In this document: piece after piece, positions 11,256-24,100 of the stretch
How positions within the stretch are numbered: position 1 is the stretch's first letter
Layout of the letters: each line of letters opens with the position of its first letter
Notes under the pieces: model-generated
The model's input: the letters and a program-made list of their open reading frames with translations, nothing else
Database searches by the model: none
What the model was told of the DNA's origin: nothing
Position numbers and translations under genes: made by a program
DNA from: Sacculina carcini
Lineage: Eukaryota > Arthropoda > Thecostraca > Sacculinidae
Direction: 5' to 3'
DNA: 64,000 nt
Assembly: GCA_916048095.2 (NCBI GenBank)
Contig: OU696587.1
Span: forward strand, 3,027,579-3,091,578

Positions 11256-11716
11256 CAATTATATGCAATCTACATTTAATTGAGTTATGTGTGTTGTAAT
11301 TGACTAGGCATAAATAGTTAAGCATCCCAAGCAATTGGCTGACTGAGCCAATTTTGAACACTAATGCTGACACTAACACTAATGATGGCTGTCATTTCCC
11401 GATCCTCAACATAAATCTACGCGCTTGCCTGCAGTACGTTTACGACGTGGTGACTTTGACGGCGAGCGTGACGATTGTGACGACGACGAGCGTGACGATG
11501 ACGACGAGCAAGAAGAGCGAGACGACGAACCGCGGCGATTCTGACGCGCCGTCCTGCCCACAGGCTGGCGTTGTGCTTGACTTGACTGCGAGTGTACGGA
11601 GGCCGAGGAGGCAGCAGGGTGTGATCGCCGCGTGCCACGTGAACCTGTGTCTCTTCCTGCCGCATCCTGTGATCGAGTGACGCCCACTGATACTGGCTCA
11701 GCACTGCCACCACAAA

Positions 11717-11757
<41 letters not shown>

Positions 11758-14085
11758 CTCGTACACACGCCGTTTAATACTAGAATTAAATTAGAGTAAG
11801 ACGGCGAGTTGGCGCAAGATCACTTGTGATTGGCTGCGAGAGTAGAACAGAGGTGGGGCGTGAGACGTTGCACTCGCCTAACTCGCCGCATTTGCAGCAG
11901 GTGTCAAGTGTGCACTCACCGCTTGCTCTGCTTGCCGGCAGTCGTACTGGAGGTGCCAGATCTGACGGCGGCGGCGGCGGCCGACACCGACGCAGTGCTG
12001 AGGTTCTTGGCGGCGGCCAGTGAGCGGCGGGCAGAGTCCTGCAGAGCCTTGGCCGCCAGTGCTGCGACGCTGGCGGCTGAACGTCGCGACGCTTCTGATG
12101 ACACACCGCGGCCGGCAGCCCCGTCACCGTCGCCCGTCTTGCAGCGAGACAAAGTGGCCGCAGGACCGACACCCGCCTTTCGCGTCGCCTCAGACTCCTG
12201 GCGTGCCTTCTCGAGCGCCGCTGTCGCAGTTGCCAGACGACGCACGGCCGGATCAAGACGTGTGGCGGCCGTCGATGATGACTGGTCTGTTTCAGCTGCG
12301 TCACGGCCGACACCGGCCGAGGACGCGGCGCCGTTGGTGGCTGTCGCGGTGGATGAGGCGGCGCCACGTGCAGCACCGTCACGTGCTAGCATAGCGCCCA
12401 GCGTGTGAGAAGCGAACCGCTGCCGCCCGCCGGCTGGCACACACACACACACACGGTGTTGTGTCGGCGTGCTAGTGGGGATGAAAGCTAATATAAATAA
12501 AATATAATTATGCATTTGAAAACAGTAGTGGAGAAGGCTAATGTTCGCGTGTAATTTTGCATGGGCAAAGCCTCACGGACCCGGCTGACACAGCGCAGGT
12601 CCGGCCGCCACACACTGCTTATCTTGCAGTCACAGCCCGCACAGAAAAGTTGATGGCTGTGCATGGCACACCAAACTCTCCCTGCGGCAATTGGGCTATA
12701 CGTTTGAGAAACGTATCCAACCGTTTCACCTCGCCAGGGAATCGAACCCCAGGCCACTCGTGCACGGACCGGCTACGAGGCCGATATACCTGTTGCTGAG
12801 TGCGTGTCAGTCGAGAGCTCACCTGTTCTGCCAGTCTTGACGGCAGCCGCGGTGGCAGTCGGGCCGGCAGCAGCAGGAGACACCGGGGACGACGACTTGC
12901 ACGCGCCAACACGTCGACGAGGCGCGCCAGAATGTGGCGGCGACGAACTGCCGCTACTTCGTGAACGAGCCTGTCGTCGCTGGTGGCGTGGCGAGTGGTG
13001 GCGACCGCTGCGGTGGCGACGGCGGTGGCGACGACGGTGGTGGTGACGCGAGCCGCCCGACTGATCCGAATGAGACGCCGAGCTGGCCGAGCGAGACCTG
13101 CTCGACGAGTACGAGCGACTGCCAGCTGAACTACCGCTGCTGCTACTGCCACTGCGAGAAGAACTATAACACACAAACACACACATAATGTGTCAGTTTA
13201 GTGCCGTTTAGTGTGGACCTTGCTTGCAGATTGAGTATCGCTCAACAAGCAATAGAGTGACAAGCAAGTGTGAGCTAGTGACTGGCAGACTGGCTGAATG
13301 AACAAGCAGGCGCGCGGCGAAAAACACCCTCCCACTCACCGGGATCGTCGCGAGCTGCCCGACGAGTAGCTGCGACGCGAAGACGAGCGATGTGCAGCCG
13401 GAGGTGAACGACCTCGCATCCACGGATCCACAAAATCATCGACCCCTCGGCCCCGTCGTGCCAGCGACACCTCCTCGTAACTGAACACGCACACACATGC
13501 AGACATACAATCGGCACACAAACTGCAGTGACGCCGTGAACTCTATTATTATTATTGTTATAATTATAAATTACAGGCGAGTTATGCACGGCAAATAATT
13601 AAGGGCCGCCACGCAATCACAGAGCGTGTGTTGCAATTGAGAGCACGGACATATGAGTGACCGAGCATCACCAACTGACCGTTCCTGCTTCCAGTCGCGC
13701 AGACGGTCCTCGTGTGGCGGCCGACCGTGCACGTGCGGAGGCCAGCCGCCACCACGAGCCAGTCTGCCGGCGAGTCCCGGGTGAGGCGGGGCAATACGAC
13801 CCCGCGGTCCACTGCGTCCCCACACCTCGGGCACTGCTTGTGAGGAGGGTGGTGGTGGCGGCGGCGGAGGAACACGACGCACCTGTCCGCTCGAGCACAG
13901 CATGTACTGCGACTGTTGGTACGGCGGCGGCCGGTGCTGCATGGGCGGCGGTGGTGGCGGCGGGTATCCCACACGATACGGGCCCGGCGGCGACACGGCG
14001 GCAGGCGGTCGTGGTGACGGCGACCGGTGACGAGGCTCGTACGGATCGAACGGATCAGCACTGCGTCATCAGCACACCGCCATCA

Positions 14086-14137
<52 letters not shown>

Positions 14138-17100
14138 TAATGGTTAAAGGCCTCAAGTGACAGCTGCTACACGGAAAGAAGCCGAAGCTTATGAACACAC
14201 ATTCCCGTGCAGCTCGCTGCCGCCGCAGAGCCGACCCTCTCCACGCTATGACACCACAAGGATGAAAGACGTGTTACAGAGGGCCACCTCCCCAGAATGC
14301 ATGACACGACACATGACTGATATCTGGTACAATCATTTACTGCTGGGTGGACAGGGGCTGTTGGATTGTAGAATTGGCCCAAAGAAATTCTCCATCGCCG
14401 GGTTTCTAACCACGAAACCCGCTTGTGAGGCGGGTGTGCTACCACTACACCAACAAAAATGCACGTTCTTACACACCGAGACCACACGCTTCAACACAAG
14501 TTCTTACACAACAAGAGAGACCACACAGAGAGACGAAGGGAGCACGCCAGCCTGACTGATATTGTCCACGATCTGTATCTGTGCTTGTGTATATTTGCTG
14601 GTACGAACTGTGTGTTAAATGTACATTTCATCAGTGTGCCCTGTTGATGTATGTAAGTTTGTATGTTGATATGCTTATTGCTCTGTCAACTGTCAGTTCC
14701 ACTGAATTCAACTAGCACCGATCGCTCACACACACACACACATACACACACATACACACACATACGCAGATTGTCACGAGCGATCACTGACCCCCTGCGG
14801 TGTTCGGCGCGCAGGTGCAGTTCGGGGGGAGTGCTGGGTCGCACGGGACTGGCGGCCCGCGTGTAGTAGTCGTTCTCACGGTCGGCGTCGGCCTGCGCCA
14901 GTCCCAGATTCATCTTCTTCTCCTCGAAATCAGCGTCGGTCTGGCGGCGCTTGCTAGCGCGACGCAGACGCTCCTTGGCCTCGCGCATTGCTCGCTCCCA
15001 CGTGCCCTCCTTGCCAGCGCCGCCAGCACCCTGCACACACACACACCGATCATGTCAAATGTACACTGTATGCTTTCGTAATACAAGTGGCTCGAGTGTG
15101 TGTATGTAGAACGTGTCATATACCGTAAATGCTCTATTTATCCGGAAGGTTCTAATAATCCGGCACTTCCTGGAAAGGCTTATTGAAACTGAAACCACGA
15201 GTCGGTTATAGTTCAGCAACAGTATATTTAGCAATCCTCTTATAAACCGGCACTCATTAATCAAAGCACAAATCATCGTCTTCATGTGTCCTCGTCCCTG
15301 TTATCAGTGCACTATTTTTGTGTACTCCGCATGGTAGGATTGCGCAATCCTCCGCACAGTTTTTGCGCAATACCACAGTGCGGAGAATTGCGCAATACTA
15401 CCGTGCGGAGCACACAAAAAATAATCCCACAGGATCTAATAATCCGGCAGGCTCTTATAATCCGACACCATACGCAGGGGTCGAAAAACAATCGGGCACG
15501 TCGGATAAAAAGAGCATTTACGGTATATCAATTGATAGCGATCAGTTGCACAAATTTGTTCTCAATCAGCATACACACACTGGCAATAAATCATGCATAA
15601 TGATATAGAAGACCATGACCAACACGAGCATAACGCCATCATTCATGCTGAAAAGCGTCGGTGTGATAGTGTCATAATGAAAATGTCACCACCACATCAT
15701 TTTCACATAGAAAACAGCTTGAGAGCTCAACAAACAGACATCCAATCACCTCACAATCTTACACTATTTTGTTGTAAACATAAAACAAGATAATTTTGAT
15801 TTGAAAGCGACTGATCTGATTCAATTCACTCACATTATCTTCAAACATCAGAACGACAACTAATCCTCACTCGCTCATTGTTCCCATATCTCCCTCTTTC
15901 TCTCTCATTCGTACACAAAGAGACAACGACACAATGCCCGTTTCTACCACAGTGTGCCTTCACTAGATCGCCAGAAGAAACGGACCGGCAGGCAGACAGC
16001 ACTGAGCACCGCATTACTGGCGGTCATTAGCACACACACTGCACATCTACCTGGTCGACGTTGACGTCCTCACGCTTGTCGTTGCTCTTGTCAGTCTCGG
16101 CCGGCACGGACGATGAAGACTGTCGGTTCTTCACCGGCGCAAACATGTTGTAGTTGCCCTTATCAGTGACGCCCGGGTGTATGAAACTAACAACAAACAA
16201 ACACACGCACACTTATAATTATGCACACGTGTTTCATGCACACCAAGAGCGCAGCAGTGACAATGTGTCACATGACGATTTTGTGAGTTGAAACAACATC
16301 ATAGCAGGCAAGTACATTTGCGTATCGTATGTCGATCCGAACACTAGGTATATTCTGCTGTTGCATTGATTGCAGGGCGGTAACACATATGGTGAACACA
16401 ATAACTCTAACACACACACACACACACATACATGGATGAACACACACATACAATCACAACATGACTGCACATAGAAAAAAGTATCAAGACACACATCAAA
16501 GCCGACACGGAGAGACCGCGGCGTCTGCGGCGCACTCACCGGCAGCTGATGCCCCATGTGCATTGCCCCTTGTTGAAGAAGCGACACACCGACTTGGGCG
16601 TGTCGAGCAGCGCCTTGTCCTGATCATCAGACACCTCGCCTTCTTCCAGCGACTCGCCTCCGTCCGACGCCGCAGCCGCCGCCGCAGTGGTCTCCTCGTC
16701 GTCGTCACACTCGCCGTCGCATTTGTCCGGCACGTCGACCGCAGCCACCGCCGCCGGCGCGTCCGCCTCGAAATCCAGTAGTTCATTGTCGAGCGACGGC
16801 AACTCGACGGGCCGTCGCGACGGTGCTACGTCATCGGTGACGTCAACTTTCTCGTCTTGATCGACCGCTTGATCCAGTGCCGGACTCTTGGGCGGCGAGT
16901 CGAGCTGCACGCTGCACGGCGCCGCCACGTGCGGCGGTGATTCAGGCGGCGTCTGAGCGGCCGGCGTCTCGGGCGGCGAGTCAGGCACGGCTGCCGGCTC
17001 GATGGGACTGCTGGCGGCGCTAGGAGGCTCGGCACACTGGCGACGAGCATGATGTGACGCGGCAGTACCTTCGCCGCCGTCGTCGCCACTGTCACTGTCA

Positions 17101-17215
17101 CCGTCGAGGAACGAGTCGCCAAACGTGTTGCCGCCGTCCTCGAAGTAGCTGGCACTGGCCTCGTCAGCGCTCGACACGTGATCCAGTTCCGACATAACGC
17201 CCGCCGGCCACACCT
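9840..17215 (-). CDS. ZC3H18: zinc finger CCCH domain protein 18 (ZC3H18), 11 coding exons
   Basis: Nuclear RNA-binding adaptor that in mammals links the cap-binding complex to RNA decay and export. Exons: 17215-16540 (ATG 17195), 16186-16051, 15030-14792, 14060-13680, 13480-13340, 13163-12823, 12433-11920, 11703 to about 11438, about 10951-10752, 10537-10331 and 10028-9840, giving about 1089 aa. Phases agree throughout, but the junction between the eighth and ninth exons is uncertain (alternative donor at 11420). An acidic N-terminal region is followed by the CCCH finger, split by the first coding intron: CRFFNKGQCTWGISCR, then FIHPGVTDKGNY. TWERAMREAKERLRRA and ADPFDPYEPR are next. Then come proline-rich and Ser/Arg-rich stretches, QIKLTLRAP, and the C-terminal helix RREELMKQLKAVEDAI. 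The 5' UTR exon was not located. Most acceptors are preceded by TG repeats. Confidence 0.88.
14088..14133. repeat. CA microsatellite in a ZC3H18 intron
   Basis: Uninterrupted CA tract of about 46 bp, read as TG on the gene's strand. It lies about 28 bp upstream of the 3' splice site at 14061. Similar tracts precede other ZC3H18 exons at about 10541-10572, 11720-11755, 12438-12454 and 15034-15046. Confidence 0.85.
14142..14453 (-). mobile_element. tRNA-derived SINE in a ZC3H18 intron
   Basis: About 312 bp, same family as the copies at 6115 and 18951. The tRNA-like head is at the 14453 end and the CTTTAACC tail at 14142, next to the CA tract. Its orientation matches the host gene. The head has lost the clean B box (cgggtttctaacc). 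Confidence 0.75.
15123..15523. mobile_element. pogo/Tigger-like MITE in a ZC3H18 intron
   Basis: The left end CCGTAAATGCTCTATTTATC and the right end (read inverted CCGTAAATGCTCTTTTTATC) are near-perfect inverted repeats flanked by TA (15121-15122, 15524-15525). At 401 bp with no reading frame it is a non-autonomous Tc1/mariner-superfamily element. Repeated internal taataatccggca motifs fit pogo-like MITEs. A second palindromic element is nested inside. Confidence 0.75.
15315..15421. mobile_element. small TA-flanked palindromic MITE nested in the pogo-like MITE
   Basis: The 107-bp segment is almost entirely an inverted repeat. The left arm tttttgtgtactccgcatgg pairs with the right arm ending ccgtgcggagcacacaaaaa, and ATTGCGCAAT palindromes lie inside. 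TA dinucleotides flank both sides (15313-15314, 15422-15423). Confidence 0.6.
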
Positions 17216-18140
17216 GAAAACACACAATTTCTATGACCCATACATACTCCAAGCGCACAATAATGTTTATGGCGTGAAAAAATCCTTCCTTGTATCTGAT
17301 ACTAGAGATTGGCATTGAAAGAAATAGTAATTGAGTGGAGCTCCATCATAACTCTGCTGATTCCAAGCTAATGTTTTTCAAAGTTTATCTGCAGGCATAT
17401 GATCGATCGCCATTTTGAATGATAGTTGGGGTGCACTACACAATGGGAAACTAAGGCAGAACAGCAACATGATAAAAACAATCAACAAAAACACGAAAAA
17501 ATATAATAACTAAACCACAATATAACGCTGCTTAGTTATAAATGAAATGAAGCCATGACATTTCGGCAAAGCGAGGCCCGACGGATGAGCGGCCAAAGAC
17601 GCAAAGATAGAGCGAAATTCAGACATAAAATGTCCCTTTAAACAGGCTTTAGGCAATATAGCCCATTAAACAGGCCTTAGCAGGTATTTCACCCTAAAAT
17701 ATGGCTCAGGGCAGCTTTAACACCGCAAAAAAGACAGCAAAATGATAAATCACACCCGAAATTCGCCAGCATTGAGTAGCACAAGTAAGCGTTGTAAAAC
17801 AGTTATCAAGAATTAAATAATTCATAATTTTCAAAATTTTGTCGTATTCAGGATCCAAGTTGAACCTTAAAGTAATTTTCTACGCCCAAAATCAAATTTT
17901 ATGAAACCTTACTTGGTATGCCGATAATTTTTTTTTTCATTAATAATATTATGCTTGCATGCGATTCAGCAGAAAATTGAAGATCAGCTCCAATCATATA
18001 AATTTGCATAATATATTCGAAGACGTGATCTATCAGCTGTTCGCATCTATCGCTTCACTTGTCGTGTATATAAGTAAACAAAGCACATAAACAAAGACAG
18101 TATATGGTCGTCGAGGTTGTGTTTGCGTTTAGCTGGTCAG
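17216..18140. other. head-to-head region between ZC3H18 and FBXO25/32
   Basis: About 0.9 kb, AT-rich, separating the first coding exon of ZC3H18 (-) from the start of FBXO25/32 (+). A minus-strand 3' splice site (attgtgtgttttcag) ends at 17216, so a ZC3H18 5' UTR exon must lie somewhere to the right. Both promoters may be here, possibly shared. No transposon ends were recognised. Confidence 0.4.
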
Positions 18141-21100
18141 ATGCCTTTCTATTCAAAAGATTGGCGTTCTCCGGGTGAAGAGTGGGTAAAGACCGAAGAG
18201 GGCTGGGAAAAGAAAAAAATTCTCGAATGTGAAAGCTCGCCTAGGTCTAGTTGGCTGTCAAATGACGATGATATAAACAGGTTTTCAGATCTTCTGAAAA
18301 GGTATACACAATTTGATACCGAAGTCATTTACCTTTAGTAAGTTTTATTTTAATCTTTATTGTGCATTTTTGCAACCATATGTCTGGTTTTGCATGTCCA
18401 TCGATTCTTGAGCCCAACGATAGTAATCGCTATTCTGTCGTATACGTGTTTTGTGTGACTCGTGTGTGTTATTCCGCTGTAAGCCTTAGTTTTTCCCGAT
18501 GCATTTTCATTTAACAACAACAACATTTATTTGGTATAGCGCATGTCAAAAACACACGCGCGTTAAACAGCAAGATAAGCCAAAATATTCAAAGATAAAC
18601 ACAAAACAATCACAAGAGTAACTGACAAAAGGGAACAAGACTTAATTAAAACATCACAAATAGCAAGTAGATGAAAAGGTAAGAGCAGGCGTAAGAAATC
18701 AGATTGAAGCATAGGAAGTAAGGGTGAGAGAAGTGGAATCAAATGATAGTTCAAATAAGTATCTAAAGAGTGCTGAAATGAGGAATAGGAAGTGGCTGAT
18801 AGAACAGTACGAGGAAGCGAGTTATGCAGTCGGGGAGCAAAGAAAGAAAAGGACTTCGAAGACCAAGATGACTCGTTCAAGGCTCGAGGGCAGACAAGAG
18901 GGTGAGGATGACGAGAAGGGGCAGTAGCAACGGTGAGGTTAAATAAATAAAGGTTAAATGTCTAAGTGGCAGCTGCTAAACGGGAAGAAGCCGAAGCTTA
19001 TGAACACACAGGCGTGCCCCGTGCAGCTCGCTGCCACCGCAGAACCGACCCTCTCCACGCTATGGCGCCACAAGGACGTAAGACGTATTAGAGAGGGCCA
19101 CCTCCCCAGAATGCATGGCACAACTCATGACTGATATCTGGTACCATCATTTTCTGCTGGGTGGACAGGGGCTGTGGGATTGTAGAATTCGCCCAATGAA
19201 ATTCTGCTCCGCCGGGTTTCGAACCACGGACCTCCCGCTTGTGAGGCGGGTGTGCTAACAACTGCACCACGGAGTCCACAACACAGCCAGAAGATAGACC
19301 AGACCAGAAAGATAAGAGGGTTGACTAGGATCGTGAATATGTTTAAAACTAATACAGCAAAGACGAAAATGAATACGAGGAATAATGGGGAGCCAACGAA
19401 ACTGAAACAGAAATTGAGATGTATGACGACAGGGAGAGGGCGAGAGAACAAAACGACAAGAAGAGTTGATGACCCGCTGTAAAATACGGAGAGAATATCG
19501 AGGAACATGGAAGTACAAAGAACAGCAATAATCAATCCGAGAAAAGATAAGGGAGAGTACAAGTTTGATAGCAGACGGACGATCAAGAAAAGGGCGAATG
19601 GGATACAGTGACCGTAGAATAAGACGGCAGGTCCTGGCAACAGAGGAAATATCAGAGGAGAACGAAACAGAAGAATCGAAAATCACACCAAGGTTACGTA
19701 CATTTGTGTGTACATTGTGTAATTTGTGTGTGTAATTTTATCCATGCCAATCCTTTGTTATATGAAAGTGACAATACATTTCTTATTCCTGTTTCCTAGT
19801 AGTGGTGTTTGAATTTGGTTTCATTAAATTTTGTACAAACAAAATACGCCTTGAAAACTGGCACACCATGAAAATCTTTTGTATGATGTGCAGATGTATC
19901 GATTAACTGAGGCGTTGTGCTGGTCACCTTGTTCATATGCGGACACTATTCAGTGTTTGTACCTACAACAACAACAACGTGTATTTGCTATAGCGCCGGT
20001 AAAACACAAGCGCGAAAAAGGGAAAACATCAATTGAGATAAAACGACAATTGTAAAGAATATGGGAGAAATGAGCAAGTAAAAGAAAGAGAAGTCACAAA
20101 ACAACCAAAATTGCTAAATAGCAAGCACAAGCACAAAGGGCACAGTTCCAAAAAATCAAGTGGTATGTTCAAACAATAAAATCGACAGAGAATTATTACA
20201 GAGAACATTCACAATAGAATAAATAAAGCAGCAAGGAAGGAAAGGAAGCAGTAACTGTGCTCAAGACAGGGAAAAATAAGACAACGAGAATTGAAACAAT
20301 CATGAAACGGAGAAATAGTTCAAACAATATCACAGAGAGGCGAAAGGAGAGAGAGAGTGAGAGACGGGATCAAATGAAATGTCAAAAAGGTACAGGCGAA
20401 CCCGATGGCGGAATGACCGAAATGAAGAGGCGCGGGTTATATGAGAGGGAAGAGAATTATACAAGCGAGGGGCGTAAAAGAAGAACGATTTAGAGGACCA
20501 GGAAGATTCATTAGATGCACGAGGACAAGCGTGAGGAAGAGGGCGACGAGAGGAGTGTGAGTCAGTGGGAGACAAAAGATTAGCAAGATAAGAAGGTTGG
20601 TGAGGATCATGCAGAAGCTTGTAAATGAGACAGCAAAGGCGAAAATGAATTCGTGGGATGATAGGAAGCCAGTGGAGTTGAAAAAGTAGGTGAGACGTGT
20701 GGCGAGAAAAGGTAGGATGAAAGACAAATCGACAAGATTGGTTGATCACACGCTGAAGGATTAAGAGATGAGAACGAGGAGCACTAAAGTAAAGCGAGTT
20801 GCAGTAGTCTAACCTGGGGAAAATGAGAGTATGAACAAGAGTGATGGCGGAATTTTTATCAAGATAGGGACGTATAGGGTAGAGAGAGCGCAGAATAAGA
20901 CGACAAGTGCGGGCGACAGAAACGATATTGTCAAAGCAGGAGAGCGAAGAGACAAAGATAGAGCCGAGATTGCGAACAGCAGTTGAGATAGGAAATGGGA
21001 GAAGAGGAGGTGAAATACGAGGTGGATGAAGGACGATGAACTCAGACTTAGAAGTATTCAAGTACAACTGCCGAGAGGCGGCCCATGAGGAAATTTCAGA

Positions 21101-24100
21101 AAGTATATCAGAGAGAAAGGAGGGAGTATCAGGAGTAACAGGAATGACTATTATGGACACCAAATTTACTATTATACGACTATTATACGACTATTATGGA
21201 CACCAAATTTTTCTCTTGTCATGTATAGATTAATTGTCATTTTATTAGCATATATAGTGAGTAAAATGTACAAATACAAGTAAAACAAGTTACCATTCAC
21301 ACAACATTGGTGTGCTGAATATGAAGGTACATTCGATAAAATATGATTAAATAAAGAAAAGGTGTGACCTGAGCATTGTTTGTTCTGTGAAAATCGGTCA
21401 TTCATACGTTTCTGGTCAAGTTTTTGTCGGATTGTGAACGCTCAATTACGAACTGGCATTTACCATGTGGGCTCCTGTGTATCGGCGCTTGTTTAGTGCG
21501 GCTGAAGATGATCTGAGCGGCCAGAACAAGGAGAATATTTGCGGCCCAGGCGCGACCACCATCACGCCAGACACAACCAGTTCGGACGACCACTCAAAAG
21601 AGGATGACGCGTGCAGCGCTACACCACACACCTGTACTGGTTTAACTCGACGTTCACACCGCTGCTCCGGTGAGAGATGATTGCTCTCTGTTGTTTTGTT
21701 GCGCAAAATCCTGTCTCTCCGACTATTACTGTTACCGGGTTCCGTTCTCACTCGATTTCATATCCCATATAGTCTTACTTTATGCATAATGTAAGCGGTT
21801 ATTCGAGCCACTACCGGCAAGTTTTCGGGCATCTGTATATCTATGGAAGAAACCAGAAAACGACAGGAAGTGATATTTCAGTGCAATCTCTGTCTCTTGA
21901 TATCGCGGGCTCAGCAAACGCTCGCTCTCAGCTGGTATTGAACGACACGTTATATTGACAATGCTTTATATACCGTATTCATGCATTCATGGTGTACTCA
22001 TAACCAGGTGATGTTTGTCTCGTAGGCGATTCTGCCACGGCCGGTACGTTCAGTCCTCCGCCATACTGTCGCATTACCGTCAAACCGTCTCGGGAGGTCA
22101 GACACACACACATACACAAAAACACACACAAACACTTGTCTTGTGATCATGGCAGCGTCTTAGTCAGCTGCACTTCTGATAAACAGTTGATGAACATGCT
22201 GTAAGGAGTACCAGAATAGGCTGCTTGAAGCAGGTATTTTACACACGGCAGTAAGTTACCGGCCTGCAGCGTGGGTTCAACGCGGAGTTTGAAGAGCGTT
22301 TCATTAGAAGCAATATATTGTTTGTGAATAATAATTATAATGATTATGAATAATAGTTATGTGAAGACCAGGCGTCGTCGTTCCGCCAGATCAAGTGCTG
22401 ATTGCGAAACATGTTATACATCCTAGCTTATAGCAGCAGTAGATTTGTACAGATGCCTGCCATCAATTGAACACGCAGTGATACATGCACCTCGTTCATG
22501 CTTCTAGTTCGGAAACATATCAGTTGAGACGCTTGAAACTCCTCTTAAAGGTTGTCCTCACTGTTATCAATGTGAAACTACAGCCAGTGCTGTGATAGGG
22601 TTCAAATGGGAGCCAATAACATATGGTGGAATTTGATGAGTAGCAAGTATTGGATTGTGTTCACAAGTTATACGTGTTCCTCCAAGGAAACTCCGGTTGG
22701 CCGTAACAATACTTTGTTGAGTAGCGCAAATCACTGCAACCATTTCCTTTGTAGACAATTCCGGCAGTATTTTTCTAATTCTCGCTTGCACGATAGCTGA
22801 AATTATAGCACTAAATATGCCCAATATAATGGCCACGACTTGATGTGTTTCATCGTCGCTGCAATGGCTTCCACTCGGCGTATATTGGCGTGACTGTACC
22901 GCACCTTTTTGTTCAGCCAAGGCGTGTTCATTTTGATTGACAAAAATCAGTACGGCTTCACGCTTTGCAATGCTCAATGAGGCTGAGAGGAAGAGTGAAG
23001 TGAAGTGCATGTGTGTGCGAGTGGAAGCACAACATCACCCGCTCACACTACCACAGACACAAAAACGGCTGTTTTTGAGAGACAATTAGTTGTATTTGAC
23101 AGTTTTCTTGTGCGACGGCGGTTTGTCATAGATATTTACGATTAGAAAGTGCAATTGTTTGATGCTTGAGTGAGCTTTATTTTGCCCAACTTTTCCCTGT
23201 ATTTTATTATAATCACTGCTCAACTTCTCAAATATATGCTACCAATCATTCACGCTTATTACGATACACGCACAGACGATATGTTTAAAAACATTTAAAA
23301 GTATGTCGTCAAGTGCGACAACATCATTATGACCGGCACGATGATGATAAACGAGTGTAATCTTTAATCTGTTCTGTGACACTGGCTACACCACAAAACC
23401 AAAACTTATTCCCGTATCATATGACCTCATCAAGTGGAATGGTACGTATCTGACCTAAGCTCATACCAGATTCAGTGTTCAACTGCAATTTAGAAGACAC
23501 GGGACAACTCGGGGCGAATCACTAAATCTTCTTGTGTCGTGCCTTCAACGCTTTGAGAAAATCGGCCGGCAGTTCGGTGTAGCGATGACTGCCTGGCACG
23601 ATGGTCTTGAGGAAGCGGTTCTTGAGCGACTGCCACGTGCGACTGCCGTCCAAATGACGCTCCATCTCGCGCCACATGAGCGTGCCTCGCGTCTGAGAGA
23701 CCCGCTGCGGACACTGCTCAAGGAAGCGCAGAATCTTGACGTCTTCGTCGTGCGTGTACGGTTCCCGGGTGGTGGAGACCGAGGGTCGCTCGGACACCAT
23801 GCTGCTACTGTCAACAGTCCGCTCGGTCGCTCGACGACCGCGCCCTGGCTGCACCGTCGAGTCGCTCGAGCTCACACTGTGCCGGTCCGATGACCTGTGA
23901 TTGTCCGAGTCGTTCAGCGGCCAATCGTCGGCGTGATGGAGTCGGCGTCGCGTACGTTTGCCGCGTAACGGCACCTCACGCTTCCTGTCCTCAAGAGATG
24001 TTCTAGACTTCTTCCTGCGACTGAACGGTATTGAAGTACGCGTCGAGGCACGAGTTGACCCAGATGGACCGCTGTTGGTGTTCCCTTCATCCCCACTGTC

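Noticed and set aside
11826..12408. Long plus-strand frames across the ZC3H18 exon at 11920-12433
   Set aside because: They are antisense shadows of a GC-rich, low-complexity Ala/Ser-rich exon.
21465..21496. ATG at 21465 as start of a separate gene (MWAPVYRRLF)
   Set aside because: The tttag acceptor at 21492-21496 fits the FBXO25/32 phase and the downstream NKEN and RITVKPSRE segments match that family, so the ATG is probably intronic.
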